This document shows positions 23,709 to 32,855 of a stretch of DNA of 64,000 nt, piece after piece. How positions within the stretch are numbered: the stretch's first letter is position 1; each line of letters begins with the position of its first letter. The position numbers and the translations under genes are program-made. Source of the DNA: CAVQBJ01 sp963710725 (lineage in GTDB: Bacteria; Actinomycetota; Thermoleophilia; Solirubrobacterales; Solirubrobacteraceae); NCBI GenBank assembly GCA_963710725.1, contig CAVQBJ010000007.1:223748-287747 (forward strand). The letters run 5' to 3'. Below the pieces are notes generated by a model that was given only the letters and a program-made list of their open reading frames with translations, did no database searches and had not been told where the DNA came from.

Positions 23709-25105
23709 CCAACGACCTCGCCCGCTGGCAGTTCGCCACGACGAGCATCTACCACTTCTTCTTCGTGCCGGTGACGATCGGCTTGGCGTTCCTGGTCGCG
23801 ATCCTGCAGACAGCCTGGTACCGGACGGACAACGCCGAGTACAAGCGGATGACGCGCTTCTTCGGGACGCTGCTGCTGATCAACGTGGCGATCGGCGTCG
23901 TCACGGGACTGGTTCAGGAGTTCGAGTTCGGGATGAACTGGTCGACGTACTCGCGCTTCGTGGGCGGCGTGTTCGGAGCTCCGCTGGCGATGGAGGGCTT
24001 GGCGGCGTTCTTCCTGGAGTCCACCTTCCTCGGGCTGTGGCTGTTCGGCTGGAATCACTTACCCAAGCGCGTGCACCTGGCGACGATCTGGGCCGTCTCG
24101 ATCGGCTCGATGCTGTCGGCGATGTTCATCCTGGTCGCCAACTCGTGGATGCAGCATCCCGTCGGCTACAAGCTCAACAGGGCGGGCCAGCCGGTGCTGA
24201 GCAACATCTGGGCGCTGTTCGTGAATCCGACGTTCGTGTGGGGCTATGCCCACGTCATCCTGGCGTCGCTGGTCACCGGGTGTCTGGTGATGCTGGCGGT
24301 CTCGGCGTGGTACCTGCGCAAGGAGCAGCACGTGGAGCCGTTCCACCGGAGCGCAAAGGTCGCGCTGATCGTGCTGATCCCGACGATCGTCATCCAGCTG
24401 TCGGTGGGCAACCAGCTCGGGGTGATCGAGGCCCGCTACCAGCCGATGAAGATCGCCGCGGCCGAGGCGCAATGGAACAGCTGCAAGCCGTGCTCGTTCT
24501 CGATGATCCAGATCGGCGGCGGCTCGAACGACAAGACGCCGACGCAGATCATCGAGATCCCACACCTTCTCTCGGTGCTGGCGACCGGAACATTTGGTGG
24601 CGCGGTAACCGGGCTCAACCAGCTGCAGGCCCAGTACGTGGCGAAGTACGGCCCCGGCAACTACGTACCCGACGTATTCATCCAGTACTGGTCGATGCGG
24701 GTGATGGCCTACCTCGGGACGCTCGTCCTGCTGCTCGCGCTGTGGGGAGGTTGGTTGCTGCACCGCGACATGCTGCGCAAGTCGAGACTGTTCCTATGGC
24801 TGTCGGTGTGGGCGGTGATCACGCCGTTCCTCATGAACACCGCGGGCTGGCTGCTGACCGAGAGCGGCCGCCAGCCGTGGATCGTGCAGGGCCTGCAGAA
24901 GACCATCAACGCCAACTCCCCGTCGGTCAGCGCAACCGAGATCTGGATCAGCCTGATCGTGTTCGTGCTGGCCTACATCGTGCTCGGCGCCGCCGACCTC
25001 GTGCTGATGCTGCGCTACTCCCGCCACGGCCTGGCCGAGGCCGATGCCGAGGCCGCCGAGCCGATCGCCGCGCCGGGCGTCCCTGCCCCCACGCTCACGT
25101 ACTGA
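23705..25105 (+). CDS. cydA: Cytochrome bd ubiquinol oxidase subunit I
   Basis: This 466-residue protein has nine or so membrane segments and bd-oxidase signatures. These are the heme b595 histidine in QFATTSIYHFFFVPVTIG, the EGLAAFFLEST glutamates of the proton path, and WGYAHVILASL near the heme b558 site. The quinol loop is short (WNSCKPCSF to NDKTPTQ), as in the actinobacterial/Gram-positive group. It oxidises quinol and reduces oxygen to water with high affinity at the cytoplasmic membrane. It overlaps a possible leader frame by four bases and is followed after 4 bases by cydB. No cydDC is in the window. Confidence 0.93.
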   Translation: MTNDLARWQFATTSIYHFFFVPVTIGLAFLVAILQTAWYRTDNAEYKRMTRFFGTLLLINVAIGVVTGLVQEFEFGMNWSTYSRFVGGVFGAPLAMEGLAAFFLESTFLGLWLFGWNHLPKRVHLATIWAVSIGSMLSAMFILVANSWMQHPVGYKLNRAGQPVLSNIWALFVNPTFVWGYAHVILASLVTGCLVMLAVSAWYLRKEQHVEPFHRSAKVALIVLIPTIVIQLSVGNQLGVIEARYQPMKIAAAEAQWNSCKPCSFSMIQIGGGSNDKTPTQIIEIPHLLSVLATGTFGGAVTGLNQLQAQYVAKYGPGNYVPDVFIQYWSMRVMAYLGTLVLLLALWGGWLLHRDMLRKSRLFLWLSVWAVITPFLMNTAGWLLTESGRQPWIVQGLQKTINANSPSVSATEIWISLIVFVLAYIVLGAADLVLMLRYSRHGLAEADAEAAEPIAAPGVPAPTLTY

Positions 25106-25109
25106 TCGA

Positions 25110-26132
25110 ATGCAACTTCACACCATCTGGTTCATCATCATCGCGATCTTCTGGATCGGCTTCTTCGTGCTCGAGGGGTTCGACTTCGGCGTCGGCGCGC
25201 TGCACAGGTTGATCGGCCACTCGGAGACCGAGCGGCGCGTCGCAATCAACACGATCGGCCCCTGGTGGGACGGGAACGAGGTCTGGCTGATCGTCGCCGG
25301 CGCCGCGACGTTCGCCGCGTTTCCAGGTTGGTACGCGACGATGTTCTCGGCGCTGTACCTGGCGCTGGTGCTGGTGCTCGTGGCTCTGTTCGCGCGCGGC
25401 GTCTCCTTCGAGTACCGCGGCAAGCGCGACGGCGCGCGCTGGCGGACCGGCTGGTCGTGGGCGCTGACGGTGGGCAGCGTGCTGATCCCGCTGCTGATCG
25501 GAGTCGCACTCGGGGACCTGTTGACCGGGCTGCCGATCAATTCACACCAGAACTTCACGGGGAATTTCTTCGACCTGCTGACGGGCTACGGGCTGATGAC
25601 CGGCGTGACGCTGCTCGCGTTGTGCCTGCTGCACGGCGCCACGTTTCTGGCGCTGCGCACGACCGACGAGATCCGCGATCGCGCTCGCGCCGCCGCGCGC
25701 GTGCTCGGGCTGGTCGCGATCGTCGCCAATCTCGCCTGGGCGATCTGGACGCTGGTCGTGATCGGCGGCGGCACGGTGCCCGAGCCCACCCAGATCTTCG
25801 GGGTGATCGCGGTGATCTTCGCCCAGCGGCTGTCGACCACCGAGAACGACGGCTGGGCGTTCATCGCCTCCGGGTTCGCGATCGCCGCGGCGATCGGCCA
25901 GATCTTCATCGCGCTGTATCCCAACGTGATGGTCTCCAGCACCAGCACCGCCTACAACCTGACCGTCAACAACTCCGCGTCCGGCCACTACGCGCTGGTC
26001 GTCATGACAGTCGTCGCGTTGGTCTTCTTCCCTCTCGTGCTGCTGTACCAGGGCTGGTCGTTCTACGTCTTTCGCCGCCGCGTCACCGCGCCCCCCGCCC
26101 CGGCCGGCGCGGTCGACGGGACCGCAACTTGA
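25110..26132 (+). CDS. cydB: Cytochrome bd ubiquinol oxidase subunit II
   Basis: This 340-residue membrane protein pairs with CydA. The N-terminus FFVLEGFDFGVGAL is the family signature, followed by GPWWDGNEVWLIVAGAA. Eight membrane helices are visible. The ATG at 25110 lies 4 bases after the cydA stop, so the two are co-translated; the longer upstream frame overlaps cydA and is discarded. The subunit stabilises the hemes and helps form the oxygen channel. Confidence 0.93.
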   Translation: MQLHTIWFIIIAIFWIGFFVLEGFDFGVGALHRLIGHSETERRVAINTIGPWWDGNEVWLIVAGAATFAAFPGWYATMFSALYLALVLVLVALFARGVSFEYRGKRDGARWRTGWSWALTVGSVLIPLLIGVALGDLLTGLPINSHQNFTGNFFDLLTGYGLMTGVTLLALCLLHGATFLALRTTDEIRDRARAAARVLGLVAIVANLAWAIWTLVVIGGGTVPEPTQIFGVIAVIFAQRLSTTENDGWAFIASGFAIAAAIGQIFIALYPNVMVSSTSTAYNLTVNNSASGHYALVVMTVVALVFFPLVLLYQGWSFYVFRRRVTAPPAPAGAVDGTAT

Positions 26133-26193
26133 TGAGAATCCTCGCAGGAGCTTCTTACGGCGGGCTTACGGCGCGTTCGCAGACTCCGCCGCA

Positions 26194-26862
26194 GTGAGCA
26201 CCGAGAGCATCACCGCGCGCGGCCGCGCCGGAGTCGACTGGCGACGCGCCGAGTTCGTCCTGACGCTTCTCGCGTTCCTCGGCTTCCTCACGCTGCCGAT
26301 CCGCATCACGACGATCTATAGCGGTCTGCCCGCGCACCCGCTGTTCATCCACGTGCCGGTGGTCCTCATCCCCACCACGATCGTGGCCGCCGTCGTGTTC
26401 GCGATCAAGCCGGAGTGGCTCTCGCGATACGGAATCGCGCTGGCCGTGGTGTCGATCGTCGCCATGAGCTCGGTGTTCCTCGCCATGCAGGCCGGCGCCG
26501 CGTTGCGCGGCGTCCTCAACCTCCAGGGCCCGGCCGCCAGCTTGATCGCCCAGCACTCACATGCCGCCCACATCCTCGCCATCGTCTACGTGCTGTTCAC
26601 CGCGACGCTCATCGTCACCTTCGCCGCGCGGCGCATCTCCGGCGGCATGCCGACCGGACTCGGCATCGTCGACCGCCTGCTGTCCCCTCCGTCGGTGTTC
26701 GCCGCCCTGCGCGTCGTCCTCGTGGTGCTGGCGATCGGCGCCGGCTACATGTGCTTCCGCACCGGCGATCTCGGCGCCAAGGCGGTGTGGGCCGGACGGC
26801 TGCAGGCCGGCCACGCCGGTGGCTTCGGCGGTCCGGGCGGGCCCCCGCTGTTCGCGCCCTAG
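26194..26862 (+). CDS. DUF2231-type integral membrane protein
   Basis: This 222-residue protein has four to five membrane helices. The stretch LPAHPLFIHVPVVLIPTTIV matches the conserved HP...HFPV pattern of DUF2231 proteins, whose histidines may bind heme or metal. It begins with a GTG 61 bases after cydB on the same strand, so it may share the oxidase transcript. A role in electron transfer is possible but not shown. The C-terminus is glycine-proline rich (GGFGGPGGPPLFAP). Confidence 0.7.
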   Translation: MSTESITARGRAGVDWRRAEFVLTLLAFLGFLTLPIRITTIYSGLPAHPLFIHVPVVLIPTTIVAAVVFAIKPEWLSRYGIALAVVSIVAMSSVFLAMQAGAALRGVLNLQGPAASLIAQHSHAAHILAIVYVLFTATLIVTFAARRISGGMPTGLGIVDRLLSPPSVFAALRVVLVVLAIGAGYMCFRTGDLGAKAVWAGRLQAGHAGGFGGPGGPPLFAP

Positions 26863-26960
26863 GCCTCGCGCACCGGCGCGGGTCAGCCGCGACCGGCCTC
26901 CAACCCGGACCGCCGGCGGCGTAGGCATCCATTTCCGGCCGCGGCTGCGTATACAGGAAC

Positions 26961-27170
26961 GTGACCGGTGTCCTGATCCTGCTCGCGGTACTCGCGATCC
27001 CCTACGTCGGGGTGAACGTGCGCCGTCTGCGGCGTGGCCGCGCGTGGGCCTTCACGTTCTGCCAGGTCGCGAAGGAGTGGGAGGAGCGCGAACACGCGAA
27101 GCTGCTCGCCAAGCGAGCCGCCAATCGTACGGCGGCGCCCACCCCCAGAGCACGACGTCCAAGGTGCTAG
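26961..27170 (+). CDS. Small single-pass membrane protein
   Basis: This 69-residue frame begins at GTG 26961 with one hydrophobic helix (VLILLAVLAIPYVGVNV). A strongly basic, helical tail with many arginines and lysines follows. Its end overlaps the convergent methyltransferase-like gene by four bases. There is no recognised family; size and layout are like many small actinobacterial membrane proteins. Confidence 0.45.
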   Translation: MTGVLILLAVLAIPYVGVNVRRLRRGRAWAFTFCQVAKEWEEREHAKLLAKRAANRTAAPTPRARRPRC

Positions 27171-27709
27171 AGGACGAACGGAATGAGCATCTTCGTGCTC
27201 GTTCGGTACGCCGGATACGCCGTGGGGAAGGTGGCGGTGAGGTTCTTCTCCTCCACTGATGCGCTGTAGTAGAAGTACCCACCCATGATCGCGACGATGA
27301 TGAGCCCGATCAGATTGGTCGCCAGTGCCGTCCCAAGCACGCCGGCCAGGAGCCCTGAGTAGATCGGGTGGCGAACGAATCGGTAGGGGCCGGAGGTGAC
27401 GAGCTCTGGCTCGGCCTTCTGGCTCATCGGCATCCCCCAGTTGCGCCCGAGATCGACGCGAGCCCAGATCGCCAGCGCGATCCCGGACGCGAACACCACG
27501 GCCCCGATCGCTCCGAGAACCGGGCTGTGGACGCTCAGGCTCCCGCCCCGGAAGACGCGGAGGAGGACGATCACCGACAGCGCGGACACGCCGCTCAAGG
27601 GGACCCGACGCCTGCCACCTCTGCCCTCCTTCACGCCGAAGGCGGATGCCAGCCAGTAGACCCAGAAGACGATCCAGGTGATGGCGATGGCGGTCTGAAG
27701 CGTATGCAT
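27167..27709 (-). CDS. Isoprenylcysteine carboxyl methyltransferase-like membrane protein
   Basis: This 180-residue protein has four or five hydrophobic segments. The C-terminal half holds LVTSGPYRFVRHPIYSGLL, the signature of the ICMT/PEMT methyltransferase superfamily, in which RHP(I/M)Y binds S-adenosylmethionine. EEKNL and FPTAYPAYRTSTKMLIPFVL complete the conserved end. Bacterial members methylate small lipids or solvents, and the substrate here is unknown. The ATG at 27709 gives the usual family length. Confidence 0.82.
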   Translation of the reverse strand: MHTLQTAIAITWIVFWVYWLASAFGVKEGRGGRRRVPLSGVSALSVIVLLRVFRGGSLSVHSPVLGAIGAVVFASGIALAIWARVDLGRNWGMPMSQKAEPELVTSGPYRFVRHPIYSGLLAGVLGTALATNLIGLIIVAIMGGYFYYSASVEEKNLTATFPTAYPAYRTSTKMLIPFVL

Positions 27710-27958
27710 GGGCGTCCCGCGATCGAGGGTTGATCAGCGGATGCCACCAGGCTACGGCTCCAACGACAGGCTGTCATCGACTCCGGGGTGGATCTGCGCA
27801 GTCCACCCAGGGGTGTACTCGCGAGCGCCGGCCGCCCGCCCCAGGCAGGGCGACCGTCAGCCCTTCTTCAGGGTGGTGACGCTCCGCAGCCCGGCTGTGG
27901 CGACGCCCGGCGAACACGCGCCGGATGCGCGCCCCACGATGCGGTCGTCGGGCGCGGC

Positions 27959-27992
27959 GCGGGGCGCGGGACCGATGCGGCCCCCGCCCCGC
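27959..27992 (-). terminator. GC-rich hairpin after the secreted-protein gene
   Basis: GCGGGGCGCGGG pairs with CCCCCGCCCCGC as a 12-base stem with one mismatch and a 10-base loop. It lies 13 bases beyond the stop of the minus-strand gene ending at 28006. There is no T-run, so it would be a non-canonical terminator. The rest of the 27710-28005 gap shows no gene. Confidence 0.4.
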
Positions 27993-28005
27993 GACGCACC
28001 GTCAC

Positions 28006-28803
28006 TCAGCTGCTCGGCGCGATGATGTTCACGCCGGTTGTCTCGCCACCGAGGTTGAGCGGCTTGATCGTCGTCGGGCAGGTGCCGTTCTGCTGCAGGC
28101 TGCCCTCGTAGACGCCGTAGCTCGAGGTCGAGCTCTGGAACGGCTCGAACCAGTAGATGTTCGACTGCGGGGTGCTCGAGCAGGAGGTCTGCGTGCCGAT
28201 GTACTGGATCTGGTTGATGATCGACTCATTCGGGTCGACGGTCGTCGTCCCGCCGGGAACCTCGATGAGGCCCGCGTTGACCTGGGTGGAACCGGTCACC
28301 AGAGCCGCGTTCCACCAGTAGTTGCCGGTGCTCGCGTCCTGGAAGCTGCGGGTCAGGCGCAGATCGTCGAAGTTCTGCCCGGCGGGGATGGTGACCCCCG
28401 TGAAGCACTCCGAGTAGCCCGACTGGGTCACGCAGGCGACGCCGCTCAGCTCATACGTCTTGACGGCGCCCGTGACCTTGAAGATGAGCAGCGCGCTCGT
28501 CGAGCCGTTCGAGTTCGTGCCCTCCGTGGAAACAAGGATCGTGCTGGGAGCGACGTCGCGCGTGCCGTTCGTGAACTCGGCGGTTTGCGAGTAGTTCGTG
28601 TTCGGCCCCTCCTGGTAGAGGAACAGCGGCTGGTAGAGGTCCGTCAGCGTGCCGGGTGCGTTCTGGAACGAGCTGATCACGTTGATGCCCTGCTGGGCGA
28701 AGGCGGCGCTCGGCAACACGAGCGCAGCGAAGGCCGCTACCGACGCCAAGCCGACGAGCTTGGGCGTGCGCGCGCGACCCCATGACATTGACCCTCGGAA
28801 CAT
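28006..28803 (-). CDS. Secreted protein of unknown function
   Basis: This 265-residue protein has a Sec signal peptide (VGLASVAAFAALVLPSAAFA, cleavage after AFA). The mature part is rich in Asn, Thr, Ser and Gly, with four cysteines that could form two disulfides (for example ACVTQSGYSEC). It has beta-strand-like repeats and no membrane anchor. The ATG at 28803 is chosen for GGGAG about 10 bases upstream; an ATG five codons later is also possible. I recognise no domain. It is likely an extracellular or envelope protein. Confidence 0.65.
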   Translation of the reverse strand: MFRGSMSWGRARTPKLVGLASVAAFAALVLPSAAFAQQGINVISSFQNAPGTLTDLYQPLFLYQEGPNTNYSQTAEFTNGTRDVAPSTILVSTEGTNSNGSTSALLIFKVTGAVKTYELSGVACVTQSGYSECFTGVTIPAGQNFDDLRLTRSFQDASTGNYWWNAALVTGSTQVNAGLIEVPGGTTTVDPNESIINQIQYIGTQTSCSSTPQSNIYWFEPFQSSTSSYGVYEGSLQQNGTCPTTIKPLNLGGETTGVNIIAPSS

Positions 28804-29271
28804 GAGGTGTGTGCTCCCTGTGTTGGATTCGGAGGCCTCCCTGCCGGGCCCCTGCATCCCTGCCCCCGGGCATCGGGCGCCCGGAGCGCCGCGAGAATAA
28901 CACCTATTAGTCGGGAAGGCTCGCGGTGTTCACAAACTCGTCAATGGTCGGCTTCTCATGCCTCTGAGCGCCCCGGGGGATCGCCCGCGTGGTCCCAGAC
29001 CGCCGCGGCGTCAGCCAACTCCTCGAGCGCTGACCCACCACGTGGCCTTCTGACGCGCGTCGTCCGCCGTTCGCCGACGACCCCGGAGAGCATTCAACGT
29101 CGCCGGCTCAGTTGCCGATAAAAGAGCGGTAATTGCGTCCAATCGTCGGCCGAAACCGACGGCGCACGGTCGCGCGGATGGCTCGCGCTTGCGCGATCAC
29201 GGTGCCGCGTGGGCCATGGGTGAGGATCAGATCGCGACACGAGATTAGAAGTGGCTATTTCCAGGAGAGGT
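28804..29271. other. Intergenic region without a clear gene
   Basis: These 468 bases separate two divergent genes for secreted proteins, so both promoters should lie here. Short frames on either strand have no family resemblance or ribosome site. The part nearest 28.9 kb is AT-richer. I see no convincing operator or RNA gene. Confidence 0.5.
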
Positions 29272-31614
29272 GTGGCGTCGCCGCCGCGCTGTCGGTGCCA
29301 GGCGCGCCGGCGGTTGGCGTTGCCCCACACGCCAGGGCGGCGCTCACGCGCCAGTCCCCGTCATGACGTGCTCGCCGCAGCGGGACGCTTCCGCCTGCGC
29401 AGCCTCGCCGCGGTCGCAGTCTGTCTGAGCGTCGCCCTGACGCTCGCCTCGGCTCCGCCGGCCGGGGCCGAGACGTGGGTGCCTCAGCCGGGGAACATCA
29501 ACGTCGGCGCCGTCTTCTGCGTGCCGAGCACCACCACCTGCTACGCCGCAGGCGACAGCGGGCTGATCGCGATCTCCACCGACAGCGGCTCCAGTTGGAC
29601 TCCCCAGACCTCGGGCACGACGCAGAACCTGAAGGGAGTCTCGTGTGTGACCGTCAGCGACTGCGTGGTGGTCGGAGCCGGCGGCGCGATCGACGTGACC
29701 ACGAACGGCGGCTCAACCTGGACCTCCCAAACCCTCGGCACGAACCAGTACAGCTCCGTCGCGTGCGTGACCGCCACCACCACCTGCTTCGCCGCCGGCA
29801 TCAACGGCGTGATCGCCGTGACGACGAACCTCACGACCTGGACGAACCAGACGTCGAACAGCGCCGAGGCGTTCTACGGGATCGCGTGCGTGACCACCAC
29901 GCACTGCTTCGCGGTCGGGGCCGCCGGGACGATCGACGTGACCACGAACGGCGGCACCACCTGGGCCACCCAGACCTCGGGCACCCAGACCCTGTACCGC
30001 GTGTCGTGTGTCGCCAGCACGACGAACTGCGTCGCGGTCGGGGCCGCGGGGACGATCGCCACCACCACTAACGGCACGACCTGGACCAACCAGACCGTGG
30101 GCACCACCGACCTCTACGGGATCGCCTGTCCGAGCACGACCCACTGCTTCGCCGCCGGCGCCGGGACGATCCTCGCCACCACCAACGGGACGGCCTGGTC
30201 CGCGCAGAGCGATCCGAGCGCCAACCAGTTGATCGAGGTCTCCTGCGTGAGCACGACCGCGTGCCTCATCGTCGGCGCCACCGAGACGGTCCTGAGCACC
30301 ACCAACGGCACGAGCTGGTCGACCCTCAGTTCGGGTACCGCGAACGCCCTCGACGGAGTCTTCTGCTGGACCGCCGACGCCTGCTTCGCGGCTGGAGCGG
30401 GCGGGACGATCCTCGCCACCACAAACGGATCGACATGGACCCCCCAGACCTCCACGACCACCAACCAGCTCAATGGGGTCGCCTGCGCGAGTCTCATCGA
30501 GTGCTTCGTGGTCGGCGCCGCCGGAACGATCGACGCCACCACCACGGGCACGACATGGACCGCGCAGACATCGAACACCGCGAGCGCCCTCGACGGGATC
30601 TCCTGCTCGAGCGTCACCATCTGCTTCGCGGTCGGTGCGGCCGGAACGATCGACGCCACCGCCACCGGCGGAGTCCTCTGGGCCACGCAGACCTCGCACA
30701 CCACGAACGCGCTCGCCGGCGTCTCCTGCCCGAGCGTCACCGTCTGCTTCGCGGTCGGCGCGGCCGGAACGATTGACGCCACCACCACCGCGGGCGTCAC
30801 CTGGGCCACGCAGACCTCGCACACCACGAACGCGCTCGCCGGCATCTCCTGCCCAAGCATCACCGTCTGCTTCGCGGTCGGCGCGGCCGGAACGATCGAC
30901 GCCACCACCAACGGCGGCACGACATGGGCCACGCAGACCTCGAGCACCGCCAACGCCCTCAGCGGGATCTCCTGCCCGTTCACCACCGTCTGCTTCGCGG
31001 TCGGCGCGGGCGGCACGATCGTCGCGACCACTAACGGCGGCACGACATGGGCCGCGCAGACCTCCGGCACCGCAAACGCGCTCCAAGCGGTTTCGTTCCC
31101 CAGTGGCCTGTCCCGAGGCTGGGCGGTGGGAGCCGCCGGGACCATCGACGAATACAGCTGCACCGGGGGCTCACTGACCCTCTCGAGCGCGTCGCCGCTC
31201 ACGTTTGCACCGCTCACCCTCAACGGCACCAACCAGACCACCACCGGCAGCCTGACGTTGACCCCCGACGACGAGACCGGCGCGCTCGCCGGCTGGAACA
31301 TCAGCGCCTACGCCACCACGTTCACCGACGGAACCGACACGCTCCCGGCCCCGACGATCACCGCCGCGACGGATGCCGCGACAACGGACACCTGCTCGCT
31401 ACCAACCAACTCGGTCGGGTATCCGACCGCGGCGCTGGGAACAACGAGCGGCACCGCGACCAAGCTCTTCAACGCAGCCCTCGGCAGCGGCTCCGGTGGC
31501 GCGAGCGTCGCGTTGACCTTCTCGCTCCAGGTACCCGCGAAGCAGCTGATCAAGACGCCGAGCCCGGACGCGTTCTCCTCGACGGTCACGTTGACCATCG
31601 GCAGCGGACCCTGA
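29272..31614 (+). CDS. Secreted 14-repeat beta-propeller protein (Ycf48/BNR-like)
   Basis: This protein of about 780 residues has an N-terminal hydrophobic signal (LAAVAVCLSVALTLASAPPAGA). Fourteen repeats of about 42 residues follow, and then a C-terminal domain of about 150 residues with its own cysteines. Each repeat reads roughly SCPSVTVCFAVGAAGTIDA then TTNGGTTW and QTS. Thirteen of the fourteen carry a cysteine pair 7 or 8 apart, suited to one disulfide per blade. This gives enough blades for two seven-bladed propellers. The start is uncertain: GTG 29272 has AGGAGAGG upstream, while GTG 29251 and GTG 29368 are alternatives. It is probably extracellular, with an unknown ligand. Confidence 0.75.
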   Translation: MASPPRCRCQARRRLALPHTPGRRSRASPRHDVLAAAGRFRLRSLAAVAVCLSVALTLASAPPAGAETWVPQPGNINVGAVFCVPSTTTCYAAGDSGLIAISTDSGSSWTPQTSGTTQNLKGVSCVTVSDCVVVGAGGAIDVTTNGGSTWTSQTLGTNQYSSVACVTATTTCFAAGINGVIAVTTNLTTWTNQTSNSAEAFYGIACVTTTHCFAVGAAGTIDVTTNGGTTWATQTSGTQTLYRVSCVASTTNCVAVGAAGTIATTTNGTTWTNQTVGTTDLYGIACPSTTHCFAAGAGTILATTNGTAWSAQSDPSANQLIEVSCVSTTACLIVGATETVLSTTNGTSWSTLSSGTANALDGVFCWTADACFAAGAGGTILATTNGSTWTPQTSTTTNQLNGVACASLIECFVVGAAGTIDATTTGTTWTAQTSNTASALDGISCSSVTICFAVGAAGTIDATATGGVLWATQTSHTTNALAGVSCPSVTVCFAVGAAGTIDATTTAGVTWATQTSHTTNALAGISCPSITVCFAVGAAGTIDATTNGGTTWATQTSSTANALSGISCPFTTVCFAVGAGGTIVATTNGGTTWAAQTSGTANALQAVSFPSGLSRGWAVGAAGTIDEYSCTGGSLTLSSASPLTFAPLTLNGTNQTTTGSLTLTPDDETGALAGWNISAYATTFTDGTDTLPAPTITAATDAATTDTCSLPTNSVGYPTAALGTTSGTATKLFNAALGSGSGGASVALTFSLQVPAKQLIKTPSPDAFSSTVTLTIGSGP
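29500..31155 (+). repeat. Fourteen tandem coding repeats of about 126 bases
   Basis: The propeller blades are tandem DNA repeats of about 120-126 bases. The units near 30.6-31.0 kb are close to identical at DNA level (shared TGCTTCGCGGTCGGCGCGGC in four units). This points to recent expansion or gene conversion, and such a tract can change copy number by slippage. Confidence 0.75.
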
Positions 31615-31678
31615 GGAACTGCCGGCCATCGCGCCTGCGTGCAGCCGGCACTCGTCGTCGCGTAGCGCCCCCCGCGGT

Positions 31679-31789
31679 CTCGGGCCGGTCAGCGGCTTCA
31701 CCGTGGCGGGCGGCAACCTGACCGAGCTGGCCTCGTCGCCGACGGCCCTTCCGGCCGGCGCGGCGCCGTTCGGGATCGTCGTGAACTAG
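31679..31789 (+). pseudogene. C-terminal relic of a lactonase-type beta-propeller gene
   Basis: About 36 codons in one frame, from GPVSGFTVAGGNLTELASS to GAAPFGIVVN and a TAG stop, match the last blade of lactonase/3-carboxymuconate cyclase-like propeller proteins. No start or upstream blades remain; the frame before it is unrelated and contains no domain. It lies 65 bases after the 14-repeat gene, suggesting that a neighbouring secreted propeller gene was deleted. Confidence 0.5.
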
Positions 31790-31808
31790 ACACGACACGC
31801 CTGGCGCG

Positions 31809-31852
31809 GCCGGGGCGGGCGGTTGGGCGCCCGCCCCGGCAGGCGCCCAACC
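31809..31852. terminator. Bidirectional GC-rich terminator with two alternative stems
   Basis: Bases 31809-31821 and 31828-31840 form a perfect 13-base stem with a 6-base loop. Bases 31821-31831 and 31842-31852 form a second 11-base stem that shares sequence with the first, so only one can form at a time. The site lies between convergent transcription units (the relic on plus, the SDR gene on minus), as expected for a shared terminator. Confidence 0.55.
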
Positions 31853-31864
31853 GTCGCCTCGTTC

Positions 31865-32620
31865 TCACCCGACCAATCGCTGGCCGCCGTCGATGGTGTA
31901 GGTGGCCCCGGTGAGCGCCGTGTTGGTCATGATGTGGACGGCGAGCGCGCCGACGTCAGCCGGCCCGACGACGCGACCGATCGGGAGCGTGGCGCGAAGC
32001 TGATCGCGGCGCCTTTCGATGTCGTCGCGGAGCACCGACGCCGACAGCGGCGTGTCGATGAAGCCGGCGGCGATCAGGTTGGCGCGCACCGGAGCGGTCT
32101 CGAGCGCCAGGCTGGCGATCAGCGCCGGCAGCGCGGCGGCGACCGTCGACTCGCTCCCGGTGCCGACGCTCGGATGGCCGCCTTCGGCGGTTATGAACAG
32201 CAGCGTCCCTCCCGGCCTCACCGTGTCGGCAGCGTTACGGGCGACTTCGATGGCGAGCAGGAGGCGGTCGCCGAGGGCGTCGCGCAGCTCGTCGGACTTC
32301 GTCTCGAGGAGGCGGCCGTAGTGCGGCCGGCCGGCCGTGACCATCACGTGGTCGATCGGTTTCGGCAGGCCCGCGAAGAACTCCGCAAGCGCCGCCGGGT
32401 CATTCGCGTCGAACGCGGCGGTGCTGAGCGCGTCGAGATCGAGCGCTGCGCGCTGCAAGGCCTCGGGCTTGCGGCCCGTGAGGATCACGCCGGCGCCCTC
32501 GGCATGTGCGCGGCGGGCCGTCTCCAGCCCGACGCCTGAGCTGCCGCCGATCACGACGACGGTCTGTCCGAGAAGCCCAGGCTCGCGTTGGGTGGGAGCG
32601 CCTGCGGTGACGGTGGTCAT
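31865..32620 (-). CDS. SDR-family oxidoreductase
   Basis: This 251-residue protein has a classical Rossmann fold. The cofactor motif VVVIGGSSGVGLETARRAHA lies near residue 20, followed by TGRKPEALQ. The usual active-site YxxxK is not evident: the segment after the catalytic serine region reads FITAEGGHPSVGTGSE. It may therefore belong to the atypical SDR group lacking that tyrosine. The ATG at 32620 follows a strong ribosome site (GAGGAGGAA read on the minus strand). The substrate is unknown. Confidence 0.8.
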   Translation of the reverse strand: MTTVTAGAPTQREPGLLGQTVVVIGGSSGVGLETARRAHAEGAGVILTGRKPEALQRAALDLDALSTAAFDANDPAALAEFFAGLPKPIDHVMVTAGRPHYGRLLETKSDELRDALGDRLLLAIEVARNAADTVRPGGTLLFITAEGGHPSVGTGSESTVAAALPALIASLALETAPVRANLIAAGFIDTPLSASVLRDDIERRRDQLRATLPIGRVVGPADVGALAVHIMTNTALTGATYTIDGGQRLVG

Positions 32621-32855
32621 GGTTCCTCCTCTGGTTGGGCTCGATGAGTCGTCACCTCTAGTCAGTTCCCACACGGTTGCGACTCATCTCGGCCTCGCTT
32701 GATCGCCTGCGGGCGTTACAGTCGCGCTTCGGGATCCCGGTCGCGTCCGTGCAACCCCTGGTTGGTGCCCTGGCCTCTCCATGTCAGCGAGCGGCGGCCG
32801 CCGCGCGGTACCGATCAGAGCACGATCGATCGAGCCGATGCGAAAGGACGGGCGT

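Noticed and set aside
29713..31301. Long minus-strand frames opposite the 14-repeat propeller gene
   Set aside because: They mirror the tandem DNA repeats and show only repeated shadow peptides. The plus strand has a signal peptide and consistent blades.
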